The position numbers and the translations under genes were made by a program. From an uncultured Acetatifactor sp. (GTDB taxonomy: Bacteria > Bacillota > Clostridia > Lachnospirales > Lachnospiraceae), in NCBI GenBank assembly GCA_910587555.1, contig CAJULV010000027.1:1-46180 (forward strand): a stretch of DNA of 46,180 nt. Direction: 5' to 3'. Under the pieces are notes generated by a model. The model had not been told where the DNA came from and did not search any database. It was given only the letters and a program-made list of their open reading frames with translations. Positions 14,670 to 22,699 of the stretch are shown piece after piece (position 1 is the stretch's first letter; every line of letters begins with the position of its first letter).

Positions 14670-17243
14670 CTAACGCTTCTCGTCCACATATATCTGCGCC
14701 CTGCTCTGAATAACTTTCGCAACCTCCTGAGCGCTCTTCTGTCCGGAGAAGTAAGAAGCGATCTCCTCTTCGATGATGTTGCTTATATCGGTGTTGCCAT
14801 AATAGCACTTATTAATGCTGTAAATGTATTCCACAGCGCTGTCCACCTGCTCCTGTGTCAGGGGCGGCAATATGATTTCCTCACCGTTCATATAGTAAGT
14901 TTCATCGTATTCTACCTTCTGGCCGTTTTCATCCATGTAATAAGGCTTCTCTGTCGCCTTCTGGGCAGCCTCCAGGAAGTACTTTTTCTGGATGGGCATC
15001 ATCCACTCCATCTCGGACTGGTATTCATCCGTCAGGTAATACCGCAAGAACTCCCAGGCCCCTTCGGCATTGGCTGAACGGGAAGAGATTGCATAGGAAT
15101 CTCCCGACTGTACATAGGCCCCCATCCCGCTCTCTGTAGGGAAGCCGATATATGAAATCTCCTCCCCGAAACGCCCGTTCATGTTATAGTTGAGATTACT
15201 TAGGCTGTTAAGGTACAAATTGCTTAAAATAGTCCTGTCTTCCCGATACTGTGATTCATAATTGCGCCAGTAGTCTTCCCCGAAAGTCTCTTCACTCAAC
15301 TCCTCCGGAAGGGTATTGGCATATTCCATCATATCGATAAAATTTTGAGAATCAAAGTTACACTTTCCGCTGGACACGTCAACGAAATCGGCGCCGCAGT
15401 AATCCATCATTGTATGCATAAAGCTTTCCCGGGTCATCTCGCCGAACATAGTGGTTCCCTCGGGCAGAGTCTCCATCAACTCCTTCATATCTGCCATGGT
15501 CCAGGAGTTGCGGTCTCCCACAATAGATTTCTTTCCGATAACGGTACTCACCCGGAAAGACGGAATCACGTAATAAAGTTTCCCATCCATGGAATATGCG
15601 TCCAGTACATTCTGTACAAATTCCACATTGGACAGCTCCTCATCCTCTTCAATCAGCTTCCCGATATCCGCAAGCAGTCCCTTTGCCACATAATTTTCCG
15701 TGGGAAGCCCGTTGGTAATCAGGATATCCGGCATATTCCCGGTGGTGATATCATTATTCAGCTGCTTAAAGCCTGCCTCATAATCATCATAATTATTGTA
15801 GGAATCATACTCCTTCACGGTAATACGGTACTGCTCGCTGCTGCGGTTGAATTCCACCACCCGCTGCTTCATTTCGCCGCCCACATAATTGCCTGCAAGC
15901 ACCAGCACAGCTTTATCCGGGATATCTTTCGGGTCCACATAGGTAAATATGCCCGCCTTTGTATCCTCCCCGTAATTTTCATAGAAGATGCCGACAAAAG
16001 TCGTATCGTCCAGTTCAATCAGGGAATTGAAGCCGTTGATATTCACATCGGAGTTGATGAAATTCATCTTCTCCACGCTGTTCTCGTCTCCTGCCGTATA
16101 GGTATATATACCCCTGCTATTGCTGAAGATCAGATCCGATACCTTTCCTGCCGCCATAGTATTATAGCCGTCCCAGGACATGGATGACGGCAGCAGGCTG
16201 GGCTGGCCCAGCTGGTCCGTAACAGGATCATATGTGACAAGGTACTGCTCCTCCCACTTGTTTTCGTTACTGTATATGATCAGGAAAGTGCCGTCCTCTT
16301 TAGTCATCATATTATTAAAATTGCTGAATACCTTGTTCGCATCCTCGGGCAGGGGCATTTTCCCGGAGGTATTTCCCTGGGCATCCACCACCACCTTATA
16401 CCCCTTGTCCCCGGACAGCATCAGATACAGTGTGCCGTCCCCGGATACGGACATACCGCTCACATAGCTATATTCCTCTTCCGAGGTAAGGTTCTCCAGT
16501 TCCTTCTCCCAGGCAAAGCTCCCGTCCACGTTCCAACAGCTGATATAACTTTTCTGGATGGATGTATACTCCTCGGTGGAGTAGTCTTCAAAATAATAGC
16601 TTCTTATGGCATAAATAAAGCCATTGGGCGCGAATCTAAACTCCCCGTAGTAGGAATTTTCGTAAACATCACCGCCGCCTTCCACCGGCATGTCTATTTC
16701 GGCCCTGTCTTCTGCCACGGCATCCTCTTCCCCGGAATCTTCTTCGGATTCCGTTTCCTCAGATTCCGCCCCGCCTTCAGGCTCCGCTCCCTCCTCAGGC
16801 TCTCCTTCGGATTCCGCTCCCTCTTCCGGCTCTCCATCGGGTTCCGGTTCCTCCGTCTCGGTCCGGGGCTGTGGCGTCACGGCTCCCGTTCCGCCGTTCC
16901 CGGTCTGCGTCCTCCAGTCCGGTATCTCCAAATCCACCAGCTTCACATCGGAACCGTCATCATTCATGCTCAGCATTTTAATATCCAGTTCGTCACTGAC
17001 TTCCGACCAATGATACACTTGTGCCATCACATAAATCTTGCCGTCCATGTGAATGGAACCCCGGATACTGTAGTCATCTCCCCCCAGATCCGGCATCTCA
17101 AATTCCTGGAACTTGTAGACATGCTCCTTAGCCAGCGCGGCATTCTCCATCTTGTCGCCGCCTTTGCCGCAGCCTGCCAGGCCCAGAACCATTGCGGCTG
17201 TCAAACCTGCTGTCACTGCCTTTTTCCACCAGTTTTTTTTCAC
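14670..17243 (-). CDS. Large two-domain solute-binding lipoprotein (operon end)
   Basis: 857 residues from a GTG start with GGAGGAG close by; the start overlaps the previous gene's TGA (GTGA). A lipoprotein signal ends at LAGC (Cys25). Residues about 40-420 look like a beta-propeller-type sensor region with repeated strand motifs (GSIHMDGKIYVMAQ, SGDGTLYLMLSGDKG), interrupted by an acidic Glu/Pro/Gly-rich stretch at about 122-190. Residues about 440-857 resemble an extracellular solute-binding protein family 1 domain (LNNDITTGNMPDILI, VLDAYSMDGKLYYVIPS, YAISSRSANAEGAWEFLRYY). It is paralogous to the 22700-25000 lipoprotein. It probably binds a carbohydrate or glycan outside the membrane; ligand unknown. 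Confidence 0.85.
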   Translation of the reverse strand: MKKNWWKKAVTAGLTAAMVLGLAGCGKGGDKMENAALAKEHVYKFQEFEMPDLGGDDYSIRGSIHMDGKIYVMAQVYHWSEVSDELDIKMLSMNDDGSDVKLVDLEIPDWRTQTGNGGTGAVTPQPRTETEEPEPDGEPEEGAESEGEPEEGAEPEGGAESEETESEEDSGEEDAVAEDRAEIDMPVEGGGDVYENSYYGEFRFAPNGFIYAIRSYYFEDYSTEEYTSIQKSYISCWNVDGSFAWEKELENLTSEEEYSYVSGMSVSGDGTLYLMLSGDKGYKVVVDAQGNTSGKMPLPEDANKVFSNFNNMMTKEDGTFLIIYSNENKWEEQYLVTYDPVTDQLGQPSLLPSSMSWDGYNTMAAGKVSDLIFSNSRGIYTYTAGDENSVEKMNFINSDVNINGFNSLIELDDTTFVGIFYENYGEDTKAGIFTYVDPKDIPDKAVLVLAGNYVGGEMKQRVVEFNRSSEQYRITVKEYDSYNNYDDYEAGFKQLNNDITTGNMPDILITNGLPTENYVAKGLLADIGKLIEEDEELSNVEFVQNVLDAYSMDGKLYYVIPSFRVSTVIGKKSIVGDRNSWTMADMKELMETLPEGTTMFGEMTRESFMHTMMDYCGADFVDVSSGKCNFDSQNFIDMMEYANTLPEELSEETFGEDYWRNYESQYREDRTILSNLYLNSLSNLNYNMNGRFGEEISYIGFPTESGMGAYVQSGDSYAISSRSANAEGAWEFLRYYLTDEYQSEMEWMMPIQKKYFLEAAQKATEKPYYMDENGQKVEYDETYYMNGEEIILPPLTQEQVDSAVEYIYSINKCYYGNTDISNIIEEEIASYFSGQKSAQEVAKVIQSRAQIYVDEKR

Positions 17244-18553
17244 AATTCTCCTCCCGTCTTATCTTTCTTCTCTCTGCGCTGCGCCTTCGCCAGCTTCTTC
17301 TCCTGCTTTTTCCGAAGTCTCTCTTCCCGCCTCGCACTGCGCTTTTCATCTGCAGGCTTCCTGTCTTTTTCTTCTGGTGCTTTCCTTTTTCCCTTCAGCC
17401 TGCCCTTCGGCTCCGGCTCCTCCCAAAAAGTACTGTCCTCGTACACAACATCGTCATATTCACTGTCCTCAGACGCACCCTCTTTCTCCGAAATTCCTTT
17501 ATGCCGTTTCCTGCGGTCCTCACGCCTCTTCTCCACTGCGCGCTCAGCCTTATCCATCAGCTTCAGCCGCACATCCCGCATGGTCCAGCCCCTGTGTCTC
17601 CACCAGATGCAGAAGAACACCAGCGCCAGTCCCGTGGGATAAGCCAAAAACAGAATTCCGAACAGGGTCAGAAGCGTCAGAATATCCTCGTAGCCCCGGG
17701 CGATATTCTCCCAGTAAGGATAAATAATTGCCTTGCCGTTCATGGAACGCAGCCCGAACTGTGTCAGAAGCTTCAGCCTGGAAAGAAGGGAATAACGGGT
17801 GGTATTCTCCACAATCTCCGTCTCCTTCTCCTCCGTCCCCAGCTTTTCCCTGATATAGTTCACCGCAAATCCGGTAACAGGGTTCGGCATTACAATCTCA
17901 TAATGATTGATACCATGGCTCGTACCCAGTTGCTCCAGCGTCTGATAGGACACATACACCAAAGTAGAATCCAATCCGGCAGCCTCCGCCAGATGCCCCT
18001 TGGGTCTCTCCACCACGCCGGTCACAATATGGGGGACGCCCCCGATGTAAACCATCATTCCTGCCACATCATTGGATCCGAACAGCTGCCAAGCCGCGTC
18101 CTCGTCTATGACGCAGTAATCCTGCATTAAATCATTGCCCGAAAAATAGGCGCCGTTTAACAGCTTCAGCGGATGGAACAGGAAAAAGTCTCCGCCGATT
18201 CCGATGGCATCTGCCGTAATACTCGCCTTATCCGAAGAAATGCTCACGGTGCCGTCAGCGCTGTACGTATCCGCCCACAGCCTGGCGCCGGGATTCTCGG
18301 ATTCCTGGACTACGGACGCATCCGTCAGCGCACTGTCCACAGTATGCTCAAAATCGATGATGGCATCCTCGGTAATACCTGATCCCACCGAGAAAAAGCA
18401 GCTGACCTGGGAAGCATTCTTTTTACTGCTCCATCTTTCGGCCACCGTCTGCGAAAGCTGGCTGTGGCCCAGAGCATTCGTAGTGAAAAGCAGAATCAGG
18501 AAAATCAGGAAGGAAATCCCTCCGCTTATACCCAATACTATTTTCTTCATCAC
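17240..18553 (-). CDS. MacB-like periplasmic-core membrane protein, reduced
   Basis: 437 residues. One helix at about 9-28, then an extracytoplasmic MacB_PCD-like domain (KLLNGAYFSGNDLMQDYCVIDEDAAWQLFGSNDVAGMMVYIGGVPHIVTGVVERP pattern, residues about 150-215), then a hydrophobic stretch at about 292-322 that is one or two helices, and a long highly charged Lys/Arg/Glu cytoplasmic tail to the end. Full MacB/FtsX permeases have four helices; here two or three are visible, so it may be a structural or regulatory partner rather than a pump. It sits between the HlyD-like adaptor (20-base gap) and the second binding lipoprotein (overlapping). Confidence 0.7.
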   Translation of the reverse strand: MMKKIVLGISGGISFLIFLILLFTTNALGHSQLSQTVAERWSSKKNASQVSCFFSVGSGITEDAIIDFEHTVDSALTDASVVQESENPGARLWADTYSADGTVSISSDKASITADAIGIGGDFFLFHPLKLLNGAYFSGNDLMQDYCVIDEDAAWQLFGSNDVAGMMVYIGGVPHIVTGVVERPKGHLAEAAGLDSTLVYVSYQTLEQLGTSHGINHYEIVMPNPVTGFAVNYIREKLGTEEKETEIVENTTRYSLLSRLKLLTQFGLRSMNGKAIIYPYWENIARGYEDILTLLTLFGILFLAYPTGLALVFFCIWWRHRGWTMRDVRLKLMDKAERAVEKRREDRRKRHKGISEKEGASEDSEYDDVVYEDSTFWEEPEPKGRLKGKRKAPEEKDRKPADEKRSARREERLRKKQEKKLAKAQRREKKDKTGGEL

Positions 18554-18573
18554 TTACCTCATTTCCATCGGTC

Positions 18574-20628
18574 CTATCCATTATTTTCACTCAGCCTGAC
18601 CTGCTTGCCCGCTTCCACGGGTTTTGTTGACGTAGTGATTACAAATTCATAACCGTAAAGTGCCGCGCTGACGGCAGACTGGGTGTCATCGCTTGCAAGC
18701 ACCTCCACGTCCACACGGCTCGCAATATAACGGGTACTCAGCGGTCCCGGCTTGGACTCCACAATCAGGATAAACTTGCCGTTATTGTCCTCGCGGATAG
18801 CGCTGTTGGGTACAATATAATCGTAATTGGAACTCTTCTGCCCCACGGAGATATTCAATGACTGCCCCGCCGTCACATTTCCGGAAACGTCGAACGTTAA
18901 AAGCTTCTTCTGCCCGGGTTCCTTGGGATCCGGCTTTATATTTGCCAGTGTCACCGTCACGTCGTCATATCTCCACGCATTTGCCAAATCCGCCACATCG
19001 CCCACCGACAATCTCTTGGCCTGTTCGTTGCTCACGGAAAAGCTCATGTTATAGCCCTTCCCTTCAGGCTGCAGCACAGCCACGGGCGTGCTGGCATCCG
19101 TATTCTTGCCGGCCGTTACATTCAGTGCCGTTACCGTACCTGCAATGGGAGACTTGATTGTAGCATTGACGGATTTTTCCGTCAATTCATCCACCTTTTC
19201 CTGTGCCCTGTCGATTGCCTCCTGGGCAGTCTCCAGGCCTGACACCTTGCCGATTCTGCTCGCCAGCTCCGTAAGGTCCTTCTGCCGGTCCGCAAGCGTG
19301 GTCTCCCGATTTGTCAGTTCGGCCTGCTTCCGGGCCAGTTCATTCCTTGCCTCTGCCAGGGAAACATTCAGAGCGTTCTGCTGGTTCTTCAGGTTGTTGA
19401 TAATCCCTTCCGTGTTTCCGGTATTCTTTTTGTCCGTAAGCGCCTGCTCCGCCCTGTTATAGATCTCTTCCAGCCTGGTGGCTTCCAGGCTTGCATCATT
19501 ATATGCTTTCTGAGCGTTGATCTCCGCTCCCTTGGCTTCCGTGAGCTGTGCGTTCAGAATATCCAGCTGTGCCTGAAGCCCGGCAATATCCACGTTCTCG
19601 CCCACTTCATTCAGCCCGCTTTTCCCTTCCGCATCTGACCGGGCCTCCGGCTGACCTGCCTCTGAGGCATCCGGCTCTGCGGAATTGTCTTCTCCGGCAG
19701 GTTCGGAAGAAGATGTCTGAGCAGCATCAGACCCGGGATCCGGCGTCCGGGCGTCATCCCCGGGAGAGACAGTATCATCGCCATTATCCTCTCCTGAGGT
19801 GGACGTATCACCCTCTTCGGAGCTTCCGGGATCTTCCGGCTTTTCCGGCTCCTGTGTAGGCTCCGGCGCAGGCATCTGATCCTGCACATATTGAATCCTC
19901 GCCTCCAGATCCGCCACCACATTCTGCGCCGCCGTCAGTTCGTTCTTTCTGTCCGCCTCAACACGCTTTGCCGCATCCCATGCAGCTTTTGCCTCGTTCC
20001 GGGCCTTCGTCTCCGCACTCACATCCGCGTTGTTTTCCGGTGTCAAAGAAATCTGATTTCCCACGGCTTCATACTGATTCTGAATCTCGTCTACCTTTTT
20101 CTGTGCCTCAGTCACTTCGTTCTTCGCCGCCGTCACCGCATTCTCCGCCCCTGTCACCGCATTCTGTGCCGCTGTGATCTGATTGCGGTAAGCGTCCGTG
20201 GACATCCCTGTGTTGGCCGCCTGAATATCCGACGGTGTAATCTCCACGGAAAGCAGCGCATTCCGATAATCAGCCTGCGCCTTCTCCAGCTCTTCTCTGG
20301 CGGCTTTCAGTTCGTCACTCTCCTCGTCTTCCAGATAAATGAGTACCGCGTCCTTCTCCACGGTATCCCCCACCTTCACGGCCACACTGGCCACCTTACG
20401 GGATTCCTTCACCTCCACATTGTAAGGATCTCCGCTTTCCACCACGCCTGAACCTCTGATCTTGGCCGTAATGGTGCCGGACTGTACATATTGTGTGGCC
20501 ACCTCCGGCAGCGAATAGTTCATAATGGTGTTGGAGAAAAAGGTAAGTACCAGCATCACTGACAGAAATATAATCGCTGCCGTCTTCACCCATTCCCTTT
20601 TCTTCTTTCCGTTCTCGTTCATCGCCAT
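18574..20628 (-). CDS. HlyD/RND-type periplasmic adaptor-like protein
   Basis: 684 residues. A signal-anchor helix at about 16-33 is followed by a first biotinyl-lipoyl-like half (SVAVKVGDTVEKDAVLIYLED, 81-101), a long coiled coil split by an acidic Pro/Ser/Glu/Asp linker at about 253-340, a second lipoyl half (ATIKSPIAGTVTALNV near 490-510) and beta-barrel-like C-terminal strands. In Gram-positive bacteria such proteins connect MacB/FtsX permeases to the outside. It begins at GAGGAGAGGT-ATG after a 140-base gap behind MalG, and the reduced MacB-like gene follows. It is longer than usual because of the acidic linker and coils. Confidence 0.85.
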   Translation of the reverse strand: MAMNENGKKKREWVKTAAIIFLSVMLVLTFFSNTIMNYSLPEVATQYVQSGTITAKIRGSGVVESGDPYNVEVKESRKVASVAVKVGDTVEKDAVLIYLEDEESDELKAAREELEKAQADYRNALLSVEITPSDIQAANTGMSTDAYRNQITAAQNAVTGAENAVTAAKNEVTEAQKKVDEIQNQYEAVGNQISLTPENNADVSAETKARNEAKAAWDAAKRVEADRKNELTAAQNVVADLEARIQYVQDQMPAPEPTQEPEKPEDPGSSEEGDTSTSGEDNGDDTVSPGDDARTPDPGSDAAQTSSSEPAGEDNSAEPDASEAGQPEARSDAEGKSGLNEVGENVDIAGLQAQLDILNAQLTEAKGAEINAQKAYNDASLEATRLEEIYNRAEQALTDKKNTGNTEGIINNLKNQQNALNVSLAEARNELARKQAELTNRETTLADRQKDLTELASRIGKVSGLETAQEAIDRAQEKVDELTEKSVNATIKSPIAGTVTALNVTAGKNTDASTPVAVLQPEGKGYNMSFSVSNEQAKRLSVGDVADLANAWRYDDVTVTLANIKPDPKEPGQKKLLTFDVSGNVTAGQSLNISVGQKSSNYDYIVPNSAIREDNNGKFILIVESKPGPLSTRYIASRVDVEVLASDDTQSAVSAALYGYEFVITTSTKPVEAGKQVRLSENNG

Positions 20629-20769
20629 ACCTCTCCTCTATCTATTAAAATACAATCTGCCGGATATCCTGTGCAGGTTTTCCTGATGCAGCAGTCCCGA
20701 CAATCCGTGAAGAAACGCTGTCCTTGATTCAAATCCTTCTGTCATCCGAAAAGCGCCCCCCCAAGATGC

Positions 20770-21747
20770 TCAGCCCTTGATACCGCCCTGATAGGTAATT
20801 CCGTCCACCAGATATTCTTCCCCGTACAGGAAAATCAGCAGGCTGGGTACCATATAAATCGTCGCCACCGCAAACGCCAGCCCGATTTCCCCGGCGTTAA
20901 TCTTGCTCAAGAATACCGACAGGGGATGGGTCTCCGCATCGGTAAGCAAAATCAGCGGCTGTTCTACCATGTTCCAGTAGTCAATAAATACCAGGATCGC
21001 AGCCGAACATATGGCGCCTCTGCACAGCGGCAGGCATATCCTGCGGTATATCTGCCATTCTCCCGCGCCGTCTATCTGCGCCGCCTCCATCACCGACTCC
21101 GGTATCCTGCGCATAAACTTCGTTAGCAGAAACACGGCAAAGGGTGACACGATACCCGGCAGCCAGATAGCCCAGTTGGTATCCAGAAGGTTCAGCCAGT
21201 CACTGATCAGGTAATTGGGCACCAGTGTCACCTGATAAGGCATCAGCATCAGGATAATGTACATGAAAAAAATAATTTCCCTTATCCTTCCCCGATATCT
21301 GGCAAAGCCGTAGGATGCCAGTGAGGCGACAATCAGCTGGAATATCACAATCGGAGCCACCAGTATCACGGAATTCCAGAACTTCAGCAGATATTCCGGA
21401 CTCTTGAACAGCACCGTATTATACTGGCTGAAAGAAACCATATCGGGAATAAATTTCAGGTTCACCTTTTCTGCTATGTAGACCTTGCCGCCGTTGGAAT
21501 TGGTGGCAAATACGGAGCCATAGTTCGCCGATATCTCGGATGCAGCCATAAAGGAATTGGTAATCGTCAGTACGATGGGCATCAGGAAAAGGATGGCAAA
21601 GGCTGCCGCCACCATGGTGGCCAGTGTGATTTTTACCGTCTGCAGCCGTTTCCTTCGCTTTGCTGTCAGATGGTCCAGGGCAGCCAGGTCTTCCCATTTC
21701 CCCGCTGCCTCCGCATTCTTAAAATTGGATTTTCTCCAATTTTTCAT
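20770..21747 (-). CDS. Carbohydrate ABC transporter permease, MalG type
   Basis: 325 residues with six predicted helices, the first at about 42-62. The cytoplasmic EAA loop is well formed (VMEAAQIDGAGEWQIYRRICLPLCRGA, about 214-240), the surface that contacts the ATPase. A long extracytoplasmic insert (NSNGGKVYIAEKVNLKFIPDM) lies between helices 1 and 2. With the MalF partner it would import a sugar or oligosaccharide delivered by the lipoprotein. It overlaps malF by four bases. No ATPase gene is present in the operon, so a shared MsmX-like ATPase encoded elsewhere is expected. Confidence 0.9.
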   Translation of the reverse strand: MKNWRKSNFKNAEAAGKWEDLAALDHLTAKRRKRLQTVKITLATMVAAAFAILFLMPIVLTITNSFMAASEISANYGSVFATNSNGGKVYIAEKVNLKFIPDMVSFSQYNTVLFKSPEYLLKFWNSVILVAPIVIFQLIVASLASYGFARYRGRIREIIFFMYIILMLMPYQVTLVPNYLISDWLNLLDTNWAIWLPGIVSPFAVFLLTKFMRRIPESVMEAAQIDGAGEWQIYRRICLPLCRGAICSAAILVFIDYWNMVEQPLILLTDAETHPLSVFLSKINAGEIGLAFAVATIYMVPSLLIFLYGEEYLVDGITYQGGIKG

Positions 21748-22685
21748 CCCTCCACATCCTTTCCGAAATAATTCTCCGCTATAAACAGAATTCCTATAAT
21801 CACGATCATCACCAGCGACATCAGGATAGCCGCCGCGGACAATGTCTGGTAATCCAGGGATCTGAACTTATTGTTCATAAAATGCTGAAGCGTATAAATA
21901 GAGTCATACGGATAATCGCCCGTCAGCAGATAAACCTCCCTGAAGATCTTAAAGGAATTAATCAGGGACATAATCGTCACAAACAGCAGAGAAGAGGACA
22001 GATACCGCACCTTAATATGGAAAAAAGTCTGCAGCGGCGTCGCACTCTCCAGCCTGGCAACCTCCAGGATATCCTTTGGAATACTCGCCAAGGCTGCCAT
22101 AAACAGAATCATATTATACCCCAGGTTCTTCCACAGAAACAGGATAACGACGACTATGAGTCCGTAATCCGACTTCATCCAGTCAATCCGGCTTCCCCCC
22201 AGCTTGAGCAGCACCTCGTTTACAGCGCCGTTATAGTGGAACAGAACCTGCCAGATTAATACAATGGAAGCTACCGGCACCATCATGGGACTCAGGAAAA
22301 AGGTCCTGAACTGACTTCTGAACGGCAGCTTTGCCTCCAGCACAATGGCTAACAGCAGAGAAAGCACCACTGCCAGCGGCACCGCCACGGCCGCAAAGGT
22401 AAATGTGTTGCGCACTGCCGTCTTAAACGACGTATTGCCCAGAATGCTTTTAAAATTGTCCAGAAAAACAAAATTCGCACTGATAGGATTGTCTACCAGC
22501 GAATAAAAAATCACCACCAGAAAGGGCAGTATGAAAAATGTCATCACTCCCAGAAAGCTGGGAGCGATGAACGCTCCCGAACTCATCTTCAGCCTGCGGG
22601 TTCTCCGGGTTGTCTTGATATAATTTTCCGACACCGATGCCTTCCGGCGCCTTTCTTTCCGTTTTTTACCCATCTTCATCTCCAT
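21744..22685 (-). CDS. Carbohydrate ABC transporter permease, MalF type
   Basis: 313 residues with a basic N-terminal tail and six predicted helices (from about residue 40 to 305). The EAA loop is present but degenerate (EVARLESATPLQTFFHIKVRYLS): the usual Gly is Ser and the closing Leu-Pro is lost, whereas the MalG partner keeps the consensus. It starts 14 bases after the binding-protein stop and overlaps the MalG gene (ATGA), so they form one importer channel. Whether the altered loop affects ATPase pairing is open. Confidence 0.9.
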   Translation of the reverse strand: MEMKMGKKRKERRRKASVSENYIKTTRRTRRLKMSSGAFIAPSFLGVMTFFILPFLVVIFYSLVDNPISANFVFLDNFKSILGNTSFKTAVRNTFTFAAVAVPLAVVLSLLLAIVLEAKLPFRSQFRTFFLSPMMVPVASIVLIWQVLFHYNGAVNEVLLKLGGSRIDWMKSDYGLIVVVILFLWKNLGYNMILFMAALASIPKDILEVARLESATPLQTFFHIKVRYLSSSLLFVTIMSLINSFKIFREVYLLTGDYPYDSIYTLQHFMNNKFRSLDYQTLSAAAILMSLVMIVIIGILFIAENYFGKDVEG

Positions 22686-22699
22686 TTCAGATGTGCCGT

